Origin: Streptomyces spiroverticillatus
GTDB lineage: Bacteria > Actinomycetota > Actinomycetes > Streptomycetales > Streptomycetaceae
Assembly: GCA_014650415.1 (NCBI GenBank)
Contig: BMUX01000007.1
Coordinates: 123,760-187,759, forward strand
DNA: 64,000 nucleotides
Reading direction: 5' to 3'
Shown one piece after another: positions 17,175-25,801 of this stretch. The stretch's first letter is position 1. The number at the start of each line of letters is the position of its first letter. Below the pieces are notes generated by a model. It saw only the letters and a program-made list of their open reading frames with translations. It did not search any database and was not told the origin of the DNA. The position numbers and the translations under genes were made by a program.

Positions 17175-18119
17175 CTACGGGATGATCAGCGTCTTGCCGC
17201 GGGCCCCGCCCGAGCGGCTCTTCGCGATGGCCGCCGGGGCCTGCTCCAGCGGCACCCGCGCCTCGATGTCGATCTTCAGCTGACCCGCGTCCACGGCCTG
17301 CGCGAGCGTGGCCAGCAGCTCACCGCTCGGCGCCATCTCGAAGCCGATCACCTCGACGCCCTGCGGGGCCCGCGCGGGGTCCTCCTGGTGCAGGCTGGTC
17401 AGGGCCACACCGCCGTCGTGCACCAGGGCCGCGTTCGCCGCGAAGTCCTCCTTTGTGCGGGAGACCAGGTCGACGAGCGCGTCCACCCCGTCCGGGTACT
17501 CGTCCCGCACCGCCGCCGCCAGGTCCTGGGCCGTGGTGTCGACGGTGACCGCCGCCCCCAGCGCGCCCATCCGCTGCCGCGCCTCGCCCCGCACCGCCGC
17601 CAGCACCCGCACGTCGCGCGCCGCCGCCAACTGGGTGAGGTAGGTGCCTACACCGCCGCCCGCCCCGATGACCAGCAGGCTCTCGCCCTCCCGCACGGCC
17701 GCGGCCTCCAGGATCTGCGCGGCGGTCATCCCCGCCACCGGCAGGGCCGCCGCGTCGGCCAGCGGGACGCTCTTGGGGGCGCGGGCCACCGGAGCACCCT
17801 CCGACACGCTCACATACGAGGCGTACGAACCTTTGCCGATCGCCGCGCCGCCCACCTGCCCGAAGATCTCGTCGCCGACCGCGAACCGGGTCACCCCGTC
17901 ACCCACCGCAGTCGCCGTTCCGGCGAAGTCCGCGCCCATGACCAGCGGAAACACATGCGGAGCGACACCGTCGAGCATTCCGTCGGCGATCAGCCAGTCG
18001 ACGGGATTGAGCCCGGCCGCGGCGACCTTCACCAGCACCCGGCCCGGTTCCGCGACCGGATCCGGCACCTCGACGGCCTCGGGCACAGCCCGGAACGCAC
18101 TGACAGCTACTGCACGCAT
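17175..18119 (-). CDS. NADP-dependent quinone-oxidoreductase-like MDR protein
   Basis: A 314-residue medium-chain dehydrogenase/reductase of the zinc-independent quinone reductase branch. It has AAGLNPVDWLIADG, the MGADFAGTATAVGDGVTRFAVGD core, and the Rossmann motif VIGAGGGVGTYLTQLA near residue 150. AAGG lies eight bases before the ATG at 18119. It likely reduces quinones or activated alkenes with NADPH. Its divergent neighbour is the small secreted protein at 18301. Confidence 0.85.
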   Translation of the reverse strand: MRAVAVSAFRAVPEAVEVPDPVAEPGRVLVKVAAAGLNPVDWLIADGMLDGVAPHVFPLVMGADFAGTATAVGDGVTRFAVGDEIFGQVGGAAIGKGSYASYVSVSEGAPVARAPKSVPLADAAALPVAGMTAAQILEAAAVREGESLLVIGAGGGVGTYLTQLAAARDVRVLAAVRGEARQRMGALGAAVTVDTTAQDLAAAVRDEYPDGVDALVDLVSRTKEDFAANAALVHDGGVALTSLHQEDPARAPQGVEVIGFEMAPSGELLATLAQAVDAGQLKIDIEARVPLEQAPAAIAKSRSGGARGKTLIIP

Positions 18120-18300
18120 GGCGGATTCACCTTCTGTGCTGCGACCACCCGGGGGAGTCCGGAAAGTCTCGTATGCCGCTCTTGTGTGACATACGAACCA
18201 AGAATCTCCGCTCCTTCTTCCCGCCGCACATCGGCACCCGGGAACCGCCCGCCGGGCCGCCGTGCGTAACGGGCGGGGGGTGCGGCGCGTTGGCCGGACC

Positions 18301-18906
18301 ATGAAGACCTTCCGGATCACGAGGCTCCCGCACCCCGTACGGGCGCTGCGCACCCTGCGGCCCCGCCACCGCGCCGCCGTCGCGCTCACCGCCGTCGCGG
18401 TCCTCGGCACGTCGGGGTGGGTGGCGTACGACCGGCTGGCGGCGAGCCTGCACTTCACCGAGTGTTTCGGCGGCTTCGACCCCGACGACCCCCGCCAGGT
18501 CGCCTTCGCCGCCGACGACGTCTTCGAGGGGCGGGTGCTGGACCACGACGGCCCCGAGAACCTCGACGACATGCCCGTGGACACGTACGACGTGGAGGTG
18601 GGCGCCCGCCACAAGGGCGAGCTGCGCGGGCCGATCACCGTCATCCACCCCAGGAACGGCTCCGAGCGCCTGAAGCCCGGCTCCTCCTACCTCTTCGCCA
18701 CCAGCCCGTGGACGGAGGAGGACGGCACGTACGACGGCGCCGGGCACGGGATCGTCTCCGGCACCCACCCGGCCCGCGTCCCCGCCCCCGACGGACGCGG
18801 GGCCGTCGCCGCACGCTGGCGGTGGGCGGTGGCGCACCCCGTCGACCCCGCGAGCGTGCAGCGGCCCACGACGTTCACCGCTGTCGCAGATCCCGCAGGT
18901 AGGTGA
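18301..18906 (+). CDS. Hypothetical exported or membrane-anchored protein
   Basis: A 201-residue protein that I do not recognise. Residues ~20-45 form an RHRAAVALTAVAVLGTSGWVAY signal-anchor; the rest is a soluble domain with TECFGG, FEGRVLDHDG and a GELRGPITVIHP strand pattern reminiscent of small beta-barrel (tissue-inhibitor-like) secreted domains, which is only a suggestion. No clear ribosome site precedes the ATG. The last 32 bases overlap the convergent XRE-regulator gene. Confidence 0.55.
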   Translation: MKTFRITRLPHPVRALRTLRPRHRAAVALTAVAVLGTSGWVAYDRLAASLHFTECFGGFDPDDPRQVAFAADDVFEGRVLDHDGPENLDDMPVDTYDVEVGARHKGELRGPITVIHPRNGSERLKPGSSYLFATSPWTEEDGTYDGAGHGIVSGTHPARVPAPDGRGAVAARWRWAVAHPVDPASVQRPTTFTAVADPAGR

Positions 18907-19681
18907 CGGTCTCCGGGTCGGCCGGGAGCATCGTCTCGATGGCCAGCTCGGCGACCGTCACGTCCATCGGCGTGTTGAACGTCGAGATCGACGACACGAA
19001 CGACAGCACCCGCCCGTCGTGCTCGATCATCAGCGGCAGCGCGAAGTACGCCTCGGGCGGCGCGGGCTCCAGGCTCGCCCCGTCGTGCGCGGGCGGCAGC
19101 GGATACGCCGCCACCTCGTCGTACAGCTCACGCAGCGGCGCCGACCTCAGCAGGGCTATCTGCCGCTCCATCTGGTGCAGCAGATGCCCGCGCCACTGCG
19201 GCAGGTTCCGGATGCGCGGGGCCAGGCCCTCGGGGTGCAGGGCCAGCCGCATCGCGTTCGGTGCGGCGAGCAGGTGCGGGGCGACGCCGCCGAGCAGGCC
19301 CTGGATGCCGCTGTTGGAGGCGATGACGTTGTACATGCCGTCCACGACCAGCGCGGGGTACGGCTCGTACCCGCGCAGCAACTGGTCGATCCCGGCACGC
19401 AGCGCGCCCATCGACGGGTCGTCCAGCGGGGTCTCCGCGAACTGCGGGGCGTAACCGGCCGCCAGCAGCAGGTCGTTGCGCTCCCGCATCGGCACGTTCA
19501 GGTGCTCGGCGAGCCGCAGCACCATCTCGGCGCTGGGCCGCGACCGGCCGGTCTCGATGAAGCTGATGTGCCGGGCCGACGAATCGGCCCGCAGCGCCAG
19601 CTCCAGCTGACTGAGCCGCCGCGTCTCGCGCCAGTGGCGCAGCAGGGCGCCAACTCCGGTGTCGGTGGAGAGGGTTGTCAT
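18875..19681 (-). CDS. XRE-family regulator with MmyB-like ligand domain
   Basis: A 268-residue regulator. An N-terminal helix-turn-helix (ALLRHWRETRRLSQLELALRADSSARHISFIETGRSRPS) is followed by a C-terminal domain with YPALVVDGMYNVIASN, the pattern of the MmyB-like PAS/ligand-binding domain widespread in Streptomyces. There is no ribosome site; a TACCTT hexamer lies six bases before the ATG (19688-19693), so the transcript is probably leaderless. The pterin dehydratase gene is divergent, 93 bases away, and may be a target. Confidence 0.8.
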   Translation of the reverse strand: MTTLSTDTGVGALLRHWRETRRLSQLELALRADSSARHISFIETGRSRPSAEMVLRLAEHLNVPMRERNDLLLAAGYAPQFAETPLDDPSMGALRAGIDQLLRGYEPYPALVVDGMYNVIASNSGIQGLLGGVAPHLLAAPNAMRLALHPEGLAPRIRNLPQWRGHLLHQMERQIALLRSAPLRELYDEVAAYPLPPAHDGASLEPAPPEAYFALPLMIEHDGRVLSFVSSISTFNTPMDVTVAELAIETMLPADPETVTYLRDLRQR

Positions 19682-19687
19682 GCCACG

Positions 19688-19693
19688 AAGGTA
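19688..19693 (-). promoter_or_regulatory. Leaderless -10 hexamer TACCTT for XRE gene
   Basis: TACCTT sits six bases before the ATG at 19681 with no Shine-Dalgarno in between, the arrangement expected when transcription starts at the start codon. Confidence 0.55.
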
Positions 19694-19774
19694 GCCGCAC
19701 GACGCGGCGGGTGACCCCCGGCCCGGGATGGTGGGAAGCTGATCCCGTACCACGAAGGTGAAGGGAGACCGGTC

Positions 19775-20080
19775 ATGGCCACGGAACCGTTGTCGCAGAA
19801 GGAGATCGAGGACCGCCTGCGGGAGCTTCCCGGGTGGGCCTGGGAGGAGGACCGGCTCACCCGCACCTACCGGGTCGGATCGCATCTCGCCGGGGCCGCG
19901 ATGGTCGTGCACGTGGCACAGATCCAGGACGACCTGGACCACCACTCGGACCTGCACCTCGGCTACCGCACACTGGCGCTCGCCGTGAACACCCACAGTG
20001 CGGGCGGCGTCGTGACGGAGAAGGACTTCGAACTGGCCCAGCGGGTCGAGGAGATCGCACCCGGTCACGGGGCGAGCTGA
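19775..20080 (+). CDS. Pterin-4a-carbinolamine dehydratase family protein
   Basis: A 101-residue protein covering the whole family length. The active-site region QDDLDHHSDLHLGYRTLALAV keeps the two histidines of the HHP motif but has Ser in place of Pro, and the LPGW...RTYRV N-terminal strand is present. The enzyme dehydrates 4a-hydroxytetrahydropterin and in some bacteria also serves as a coactivator. An AAGG-type site precedes the ATG. It is divergent from the XRE regulator and overlaps the end of the LysR gene by 16 bases. Confidence 0.8.
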   Translation: MATEPLSQKEIEDRLRELPGWAWEEDRLTRTYRVGSHLAGAAMVVHVAQIQDDLDHHSDLHLGYRTLALAVNTHSAGGVVTEKDFELAQRVEEIAPGHGAS

Positions 20081-21057
20081 GACCTGCCCTGCTGGTGGCT
20101 GGCGCCGAAGCCCGGTCTGGGCGGCGACGCCAGCCAGCGCGTGTAGCTCGCGCTGCGCGATATCGCCTCCTGGTACGCCACGCCCGTGTACCCGGACACC
20201 GCCTTCGCCGCCTCCGCGGCGGGGGCGCCCGGGTGCCAGCCCAGCAGGTGCCGCCAGGCCAGCGGGGCACCGGCCAGGGGCCGGGTGACGATGCCCGGCG
20301 TCGGCGGGAAGGTGGCCCGGCACAGCCCCACCGCCCGCCCCACCTGCACCAGGTGCACACAGGACGCCGTGTCCGTCTCGTACACCTGCATCGGTGCGAA
20401 CCCCGCCCGCGCGCACGCGGCGGTGAAACAGTCCGCGAAACACCCCTCCCCGGGCACGTCCGTCCAACACTCCCCGGAAAGCTGCGAGAGCTCCAACTCC
20501 CCCTGCCCGACCAGCGGATGACTCTCCGGCAGCATCACAAAAACCGGATCGACGCCCACGACCTCCCAGCTCACCCGGTCCTGCGCGGGTGGCCGGCTCT
20601 CGCCGCAGGTGCCGATCAGCGCGAAGTCGAGCCGCCCCTCGATCAGCATGCTGCTGATCTCCGTCACCGACCAGGTGGTGTACGTCGTCACGGGCACGCC
20701 GGGACGCGCCGTGGCCAGCCGGTCCACCAGCCCGCCCAGCAGGGGGCCGTGGGTGGCGCCGAGCCGGAAGCGGTCCAGGTTCGCCCAGGTGTTGGCGAAG
20801 CGGACCGCGTCCTCCTGGAGCTCCCGGACGGCGGGCAGCAGAATCCGGGCCCGCTCCAGCACCAGCTCGCCGAGCGGGGTCGGCCGCGACCCCGTGTGGT
20901 CCCGGTCGAACAGCGGCCCGCCCAAAGCCCTTTCGATCCGCCGCAACTGGGTGCTCAGCGCGGGCTGCGCGAGCCCGAGCGCCGCCGCGGCCTTGGTCAG
21001 GGATCCGGCGTCGGCAATGGCCCGTACGGTCCGCAGGTGACGCAACTCCAGCTCCAT
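20065..21057 (-). CDS. LysR-family transcriptional regulator
   Basis: A 330-residue regulator with the N-terminal winged helix LRTVRAIADAGSLTKAAAALGLAQPALSTQLRRIERALG and a substrate-binding domain. No ribosome site is seen; TAACTT lies six bases before the ATG (21064-21069), which suggests a leaderless message. Upstream, on the plus strand, is the remnant of a methyltransferase gene (21153 onwards), which may have been its original divergent partner. Confidence 0.85.
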   Translation of the reverse strand: MELELRHLRTVRAIADAGSLTKAAAALGLAQPALSTQLRRIERALGGPLFDRDHTGSRPTPLGELVLERARILLPAVRELQEDAVRFANTWANLDRFRLGATHGPLLGGLVDRLATARPGVPVTTYTTWSVTEISSMLIEGRLDFALIGTCGESRPPAQDRVSWEVVGVDPVFVMLPESHPLVGQGELELSQLSGECWTDVPGEGCFADCFTAACARAGFAPMQVYETDTASCVHLVQVGRAVGLCRATFPPTPGIVTRPLAGAPLAWRHLLGWHPGAPAAEAAKAVSGYTGVAYQEAISRSASYTRWLASPPRPGFGASHQQGRSQLAP

Positions 21058-21063
21058 ACCGGC

Positions 21064-21069
21064 AAGTTA
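21064..21069 (-). promoter_or_regulatory. Leaderless -10 hexamer TAACTT for LysR gene
   Basis: TAACTT, then six bases, then the ATG at 21057; no Shine-Dalgarno can fit. Confidence 0.5.
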
Positions 21070-21139
21070 TGGGCACGGGTTACCCCCGGCAAGACACGTG
21101 CGGGACTTCTGTGGGCCGAGAGCCGTCCGTGAAGGTGCG

Positions 21140-21235
21140 TACAGTCGCGATCATGGTGCTGGATAACGACAACGAGGCCGCCCGGTACGACGGGACCCGG
21201 GGCGGCGAGCCCCGCGCGGAGGCCGCCGCAGCGGC
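21140..21235 (+). pseudogene. Truncated 5' end of a SAM-methyltransferase gene
   Basis: From an ATG at 21153 the frame begins MVLDNDNEAARYDGTRGGEP, which looks like the N-terminus of Streptomyces class I methyltransferases (the 'DNEAARYD.TRGG.PRAEAAA' opening). After about 28 residues the similarity ends in low-complexity Gly/Pro/Ala sequence and the SAM-binding motifs never appear, because the NmrA-like gene lies there on the other strand. A TACAGT hexamer (21140-21145) stands seven bases before the ATG, so the remnant even keeps a leaderless promoter. I infer a deletion or insertion that removed most of the gene. Confidence 0.5.
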
Positions 21236-21304
21236 TGGAGGAGGGGAGGCCCCGCCGCCCGAGGTGGCTGGGCGGAGCCCGAGGACGGTGGGGGTGGAGC
21301 CCGC

Positions 21305-22159
21305 TCAGGAGGTCGGGGGCCAGGTCGCGGAGGTGAAGGTGGTGAAGTCGCGGGGGTCGCGGCCCAGGATCCGGCGTACACCGTCCGTCGTCCCCGCGTT
21401 GTGCCCGTCCAGCAGCATCCCGAACAGCCCCGCCATCCACTCCGCCTCGGCCGGCGGCAGGCCGTACCCCTGGAGGGCGGAGGCGTACTCGGCGACCGTC
21501 ACCGGGACGTAGCGCACCTCCCGCCCCGTCGCACGGGAGAGTTCCGAAGCCACTTCCGCGAAGGTGAGCAGGCGCGGCCCGGTCAGCTCGTACACCTCGC
21601 CCCCGTGCCCCGCCCCGACCAGCGTCTCCACGACCGCGTCCGCCAGGTCCTCCGCGTCCACCCACGGTTCCGCCGTGTCCCCGGCGGGGAAGGCGATCTC
21701 CCCGGCGGCGACCCCCTCCGCCAGAGCACCCTCGCTGAAGTTCTGCGCGAAGAAGGCCGCACGGACCACGGTCAGCCCCGAGGGCGACCCCCACGCCTCC
21801 CGCAGCGCGTCCTCCGCGAGGACCGCGTCCGGCTCGCCCCGCCCGGAGAGGAGGACCAGCCGCCGTACGCCCTGGTCCCGGGCCGCGAGCCCGAAGGCGT
21901 GCATGGCCTCCACCGCGCCCGGCGCCGCGAGGTCCGGGTAGTACGTCACGTACGCCGCGTCCGCGCCGGCCAGGGCCGGGCCCCAGCTCTTCTCGTCCTC
22001 CCAGTCGAAGCGGACCTCGCCGGTGCGCGAGCCGGCCCGCACGTCGAGGCCGCGTGCCGCCAGCCGCTCGGCGACCCGGCGTCCGGTCTTGCCCGAAGCC
22101 GCCGTCACCAGCACGGTGTTGATGTCGTTGGTCTGCGTCGTGTTCTCGTTCGTTGTCAT
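21305..22159 (-). CDS. NmrA-like NAD(P)-binding epimerase/reductase
   Basis: A 284-residue Rossmann-fold protein with VLVTAASGKTGRRVAERL (dinucleotide loop) near residue 15 and the NmrA/ergot-alkaloid-type segments VRRLVLLSGRGEPDA and FAQNFSEG...FPAGDTAEPWVDAEDLA. These proteins sense or reduce with NAD(P)H and many are quinone reductases or regulators. It is divergent from the AraC-type regulator (100-base gap), a common pairing in actinobacteria in which the regulator controls the reductase. Confidence 0.8.
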   Translation of the reverse strand: MTTNENTTQTNDINTVLVTAASGKTGRRVAERLAARGLDVRAGSRTGEVRFDWEDEKSWGPALAGADAAYVTYYPDLAAPGAVEAMHAFGLAARDQGVRRLVLLSGRGEPDAVLAEDALREAWGSPSGLTVVRAAFFAQNFSEGALAEGVAAGEIAFPAGDTAEPWVDAEDLADAVVETLVGAGHGGEVYELTGPRLLTFAEVASELSRATGREVRYVPVTVAEYASALQGYGLPPAEAEWMAGLFGMLLDGHNAGTTDGVRRILGRDPRDFTTFTSATWPPTS

Positions 22160-22171
22160 GACTCAAGGTTC

Positions 22172-22188
22172 GTCCAGCGGCGTTGGAC
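22172..22188. promoter_or_regulatory. Inverted repeat in the NmrA/AraC divergent promoter region
   Basis: GTCCA at 22172-22176 and TGGAC at 22184-22188 are separated by seven bases, just upstream of the NmrA start. A possible operator for the adjacent AraC regulator. Confidence 0.35.
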
Positions 22189-22246
22189 AGAACATGCTCC
22201 ACAGACTCATGCGCATACGTGTGCGTCCAACTCCGGCCGACCGGCC

Positions 22247-22252
22247 TAGACT
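22247..22252 (+). promoter_or_regulatory. Leaderless -10 hexamer TAGACT for AraC gene
   Basis: TAGACT, seven bases, then the ATG at 22260; no ribosome site is present. Confidence 0.55.
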
Positions 22253-22259
22253 TGTGGAC

Positions 22260-23198
22260 ATGGACGCTCTCGCCGGGCTGCTCGACGGGCCACGGGCCCG
22301 CGGCGCCTTCCTCCTGCGGGCGGTGCTCGACCCGCCCTGGTCGATACGGATCGAGGACCGCGCCCCGCTCACCCTGATGTGCATGACCCGGTCCACCGCC
22401 TGGGTCATGCCGGAGACCGGCGACCCCGTGCTGCTGCGGCCCGGCGACCTGGCCATCGCGCGCGGCCCCGAACCGTACACCTGCGCCGACACCCCCGCGA
22501 GCCCCGTCCGGGCGCGGATCGGGCCCGGCGGGGTGTGCAGCACGCAGTTCGGCACGCCGCTCGCGGAGTCCATGCAGCTCGGGGTGCGGACCTGGGGGGA
22601 CCGGGTCGACGGCGAGTCCGTGATGCTGATCGGCACCTACCAGCTGGGCGGGGAGGTCGGGCAGCGGCTGCTGGACGCGCTGCCGCCGCTCGCCTACCTG
22701 CCCTCCGAGGTGTGGCGGTGCCCGCTGCTGCCCGTGCTGGAGGAGGAGATCAGCCGGGACGATCCCGGACAGAGCGTCTATCTGGACCGGCTCCTGGACC
22801 TGCTGCTGATCGCCTCGCTGCGGGCCTGGTTCTCGCGGCCGGAGGCCGAGGCGCCCGCCTGGTACCGGGCGATGGGGGACCCGGTCGTCGGCCGGGCCCT
22901 GCGGCTGATGCAGAACGAGCCCGCCCGGCCGTGGACCGTCGCCTCCCTCGCCGCCGAGACGGGTGTCTCCCGGGCCGGACTGGCCCGCCGCTTCAGCGAG
23001 TTGGTGGGGGAGCCCCCGATGGCGTACCTCACCGGATGGCGGCTCACTCTCGCCGCCGACCTGCTGCGGAGCTCGGACGCGACCGTGGAGGCCGTCGCGC
23101 GGAAGGTCGGCTACAGCGGTTCGTTCGCGCTGAGCGCCGCGTTCAAGCGGGTGCGGGGCGTCAGCCCGCAGGAGCACCGAAGGGCCGCTGCGGGCTGA
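22260..23198 (+). CDS. AraC-family transcriptional regulator with cupin sensor domain
   Basis: A 312-residue protein. The N-terminal ~180 residues form an AraC cupin domain of the CupG/'cupin_6' kind (FLLRAVLDPPWSIRIEDRAPLTLMC, LLRPGDLAIARGP). The C-terminal domain has two helix-turn-helix units, WTVASLAAETGVSRAGLARRF and AVARKVGYSGSFALSAAFKR. Earlier in-frame starts read back into the NmrA gene, so 22260 with its leaderless promoter is preferred. It probably controls the divergent NmrA-like gene. Confidence 0.85.
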   Translation: MDALAGLLDGPRARGAFLLRAVLDPPWSIRIEDRAPLTLMCMTRSTAWVMPETGDPVLLRPGDLAIARGPEPYTCADTPASPVRARIGPGGVCSTQFGTPLAESMQLGVRTWGDRVDGESVMLIGTYQLGGEVGQRLLDALPPLAYLPSEVWRCPLLPVLEEEISRDDPGQSVYLDRLLDLLLIASLRAWFSRPEAEAPAWYRAMGDPVVGRALRLMQNEPARPWTVASLAAETGVSRAGLARRFSELVGEPPMAYLTGWRLTLAADLLRSSDATVEAVARKVGYSGSFALSAAFKRVRGVSPQEHRRAAAG

Positions 23199-23223
23199 CG
23201 TACCGTCAAGAAACGTCCAACGG

Positions 23224-24087
23224 CTACGGCTTGGGGAGCGCGCAGCCCGGACGGGTCAGGTCGATCTTGCTGCCCGCCGTGATGCACGGGACCATGTTGT
23301 ACGTCTGCTGGCCGTAGTTGATGCCCTTGCGGACCGTCACCTTCCCGGCCTCGTCGACCTCGCACGGGTTGTTGTCCGTGCAGCGGGCGCCGTCCTCGTT
23401 GCCGGTGTTGTTCACCGCGACGACCTTGCCGGTGTTGGTGTCGAGCACCGGGGAGCCCGAGGTGCCGCCGATGGTCTGGCAGGCGGAGGTGTAGCGGACC
23501 GAGTCCTTCCAGGTCCAGGCACCTTCCTTCAGCCGGTAGGCGAACCCGTCGACGTTGCAGCTGTACGTCTTCTTCCAGTAGCCGGAGACGACCGTGATGG
23601 CCGTACCCTGCGCCGGGCGCGCCGCGCTGAGCTCCAGCGCCTTGATCCCGTACTGGCTCTGTATCTGCGCGTACGTGCTGGTCAGCTGGTACAGCGAGAC
23701 GTCCGTGTCGGTCATCGTGCCGTACGCGATCTTGCTGGCCCGCAGTGTGCCGACCTTCTGGGCCGCGCCGTTGAGGAGCGAGAAGGTGCGGGACGAGGCC
23801 TTGTTGACGATGACCTGCCCGGCGGCCGGGAAGCCGGTCTCCAGGCAGTGGCCGTTGGACATCACCAGGGCCGGGTCGTTCGGCTGCGAGGCGGCTGTGC
23901 GCACGACCGAACCGGAACAGTTGCTGAGCGCCACCGTTCCGGCGAAGTCAACCGCCTTGGCCTTGGCCGATGGTGATGCCTTGGCCGGGGTCGGCGCCGC
24001 GTCCTGGCTCGTGGCCGCGAACGCGGGTGCCACGCCCGCCCCGACGAGCAGGGTGGCGAGGAAAGCGCCGACGAGAGGCTTCTTCAT
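23224..24087 (-). CDS. Secreted trypsin-like serine peptidase (copy A)
   Basis: A 287-residue secreted protein. The signal peptide (AFLATLLVGAGVAPAFA) ends at about residue 24. The catalytic triad is readable: His in VMSNGHC, Asp in TMTDTDVSLYQL, and Ser in GGTSGSPV, together with cysteines that can pair around them. This is the chymotrypsin/V8-like fold. GGGGAC-rich sequence upstream of the ATG serves as ribosome site. A clear paralogue lies 194 bases upstream on the same strand; the two share long identical stretches such as QTIGGTSGSPV and VVAVNNTGNEDG. Confidence 0.85.
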   Translation of the reverse strand: MKKPLVGAFLATLLVGAGVAPAFAATSQDAAPTPAKASPSAKAKAVDFAGTVALSNCSGSVVRTAASQPNDPALVMSNGHCLETGFPAAGQVIVNKASSRTFSLLNGAAQKVGTLRASKIAYGTMTDTDVSLYQLTSTYAQIQSQYGIKALELSAARPAQGTAITVVSGYWKKTYSCNVDGFAYRLKEGAWTWKDSVRYTSACQTIGGTSGSPVLDTNTGKVVAVNNTGNEDGARCTDNNPCEVDEAGKVTVRKGINYGQQTYNMVPCITAGSKIDLTRPGCALPKP

Positions 24088-24281
24088 GTGGGGGTCCCCT
24101 CAGTGCCTTATGTGACCGGGGCTGGGTGGCCCCGGTTTGTCATGGGCATTGTTCGGGGATTCCACGGGACGGACAAGAGGGCGTCTGTGAGGCTGCTGTG
24201 CGGGTTGCGACACGAGAGGTGAAGACGCCGTCGCAAGGGCTGAGATCACCGGCTCGTGCCACAACCCGCTTGCGCAGCCCG

Positions 24282-25148
24282 CTACTTGCGCGCGGGCTCC
24301 GGCAGACGGCAGCCGTGGCGGTCCAGGTCGACCTGGCTGTTGCGCGCGATGCACCGCGCGATGCCGTACGTCTGCTGGGCGTAGTTGATGCCCTGACGCA
24401 CCGTCACCTTGCCGCGCTTGTCCACCTCGCACGGGTTGTTGAGCGTGCAGCGCTCACCGTCCTCGTTGCCGGTGTTGTTCACCGCGACGACCTTGCCGGT
24501 GCGGTTGTCGATCACCGGGGATCCGGAGGTGCCGCCGATGGTCTGGCAGGCGGAGGTGTAGCGCAGCGAGTCCTTCCAGGTCCACTCGCCCTCCTTGAGC
24601 CGGTGCACGAAGCCGTCGACGTTGCAGCCGTACGTCTTCTTCCAGTACCCGGAGACCACCGTGATGGCGCGGCCCTGGCGCGGGTGCTCGGTGTTCAGCT
24701 CCAGCGCCTTGATCCCGTACTTCTTCTGGATCTGCGCGTAGCTCTCGGTGAGCTGGTACAGCGAGATGTCCGTGTCGGTCATCGTCGCGTACGCCAGCTT
24801 GCTCGCGGTGAGCGTGCCGACCTTCTCCGCCTTGCCGTTGAGCAGCGCGAACGTGCGCGTCGACGGCAGGTTCAGCACGACCTCGCCCGCACCCGGCATG
24901 TCCTGCTCGGTGATGCAGTGCCCGTTGGACAGGATCAGCGCCGGGTCGCCCGGCCGGGACTGCGGCATGCGGACCACGGAGCCCGAACAGTTGCTGAGTG
25001 CGACCGTCCCGGCGAAGTCCACCGGTTTCGGCCGGTGCTTCGCTGCCGCGGTGGCCGCGCCGTCCTGGCTCGTGGCCGCGATCGCGGGTGCCGCACCTGC
25101 TCCCAGGAGCGACAGGGCGAGCAGTGCACCGAGGTAAGGCTTTCTCAT
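24282..25148 (-). CDS. Secreted trypsin-like serine peptidase (copy B)
   Basis: A 288-residue paralogue of the downstream peptidase, with signal peptide ALLALSLLGAGAAPAIA, catalytic His in ILSNGHC, Asp in TMTDTDISLYQL and Ser in GGTSGSPV. The GGAGGGGA ribosome site before the ATG at 25148 fixes the start; longer frames read into non-coding sequence. Differences from copy A are concentrated in the pro-region after the signal peptide and at the C-terminus (basic RKxPEPARK-like end), so the two may have different maturation or substrate range. Confidence 0.85.
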   Translation of the reverse strand: MRKPYLGALLALSLLGAGAAPAIAATSQDGAATAAAKHRPKPVDFAGTVALSNCSGSVVRMPQSRPGDPALILSNGHCITEQDMPGAGEVVLNLPSTRTFALLNGKAEKVGTLTASKLAYATMTDTDISLYQLTESYAQIQKKYGIKALELNTEHPRQGRAITVVSGYWKKTYGCNVDGFVHRLKEGEWTWKDSLRYTSACQTIGGTSGSPVIDNRTGKVVAVNNTGNEDGERCTLNNPCEVDKRGKVTVRQGINYAQQTYGIARCIARNSQVDLDRHGCRLPEPARK

Positions 25149-25335
25149 GCGAGTTCCCCTCCAGCGACGAATGTCAGGGGCATTCTTGGAGGCGATACGT
25201 GCGCCAGGCAAGGGTTTTGCCGCCATGAAAGCGTGCGGCAAGGAGTCAATGACCGTAGGTTTTACGTCAGTTGACCGGCGCGGGCCGGAACCTTCGCCCG
25301 GCGCGGGCCGGATCCCTCGGCCGCGGCGGGACGGA

Positions 25336-25788
25336 TCAGCCGGCCGGTACCGGCTCCAGCTGCCACCACTGGAACGGCGAGTCGGTGTCCTCCCACTGCT
25401 GCACCCGCCCGCCGTCCTCCGTGCTGCGGTCCGCGACCTCCAGCAGCAGTCCGCTGATCCAGCTCATCAGGCTCACCCGCCCCGGCGCGTCCGGGTGGCG
25501 CTCGACGATCCACTCCTGGGCGCCGAAGTTGTTCGCCGACCACTGCTGGATCCGTACGCCGTTCTCCAGCTTGGCGCCCGCGACGTCGAGCCGCTTTCCG
25601 CTGGCGACGTTCACGACGTGGTGCAGTCCGCTGCCCTCGTGCACCGGGGTGAGCGTCCACTGCTGGGCGGCGGCCCCGCTGTCCTTGCCCTGCTGCACGG
25701 GCGCGCCGCTGCCCTTGGCGCCGTCCCGCACCTCCAGGAGCAGTCCACTGCCGACGTTGCGCAGGAGGTGGGTGGTGCCGTTGTTCAT
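25336..25788 (-). CDS. Ricin-type beta-trefoil lectin domain protein
   Basis: A 150-residue protein that is one complete RICIN domain: three repeats each end in QxW-like motifs (AAQQWTL, AQEWIVE, FQWWQLE) and carry the SGLLLEV / KRLDV strand. It has no signal peptide, unlike most lectins of this kind, so it is either cytoplasmic or exported in another way. A TAGACT hexamer stands seven bases before the ATG and there is no ribosome site, which suggests a leaderless transcript. Expected function is carbohydrate binding. Confidence 0.8.
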   Translation of the reverse strand: MNNGTTHLLRNVGSGLLLEVRDGAKGSGAPVQQGKDSGAAAQQWTLTPVHEGSGLHHVVNVASGKRLDVAGAKLENGVRIQQWSANNFGAQEWIVERHPDAPGRVSLMSWISGLLLEVADRSTEDGGRVQQWEDTDSPFQWWQLEPVPAG

Positions 25789-25795
25789 GCCCGCG

Positions 25796-25801
25796 AGTCT
25801 A
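25796..25801 (-). promoter_or_regulatory. Leaderless -10 hexamer TAGACT for lectin gene
   Basis: TAGACT followed by seven bases and the ATG at 25788, identical in hexamer and spacing to the AraC gene promoter at 22247. Confidence 0.5.
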
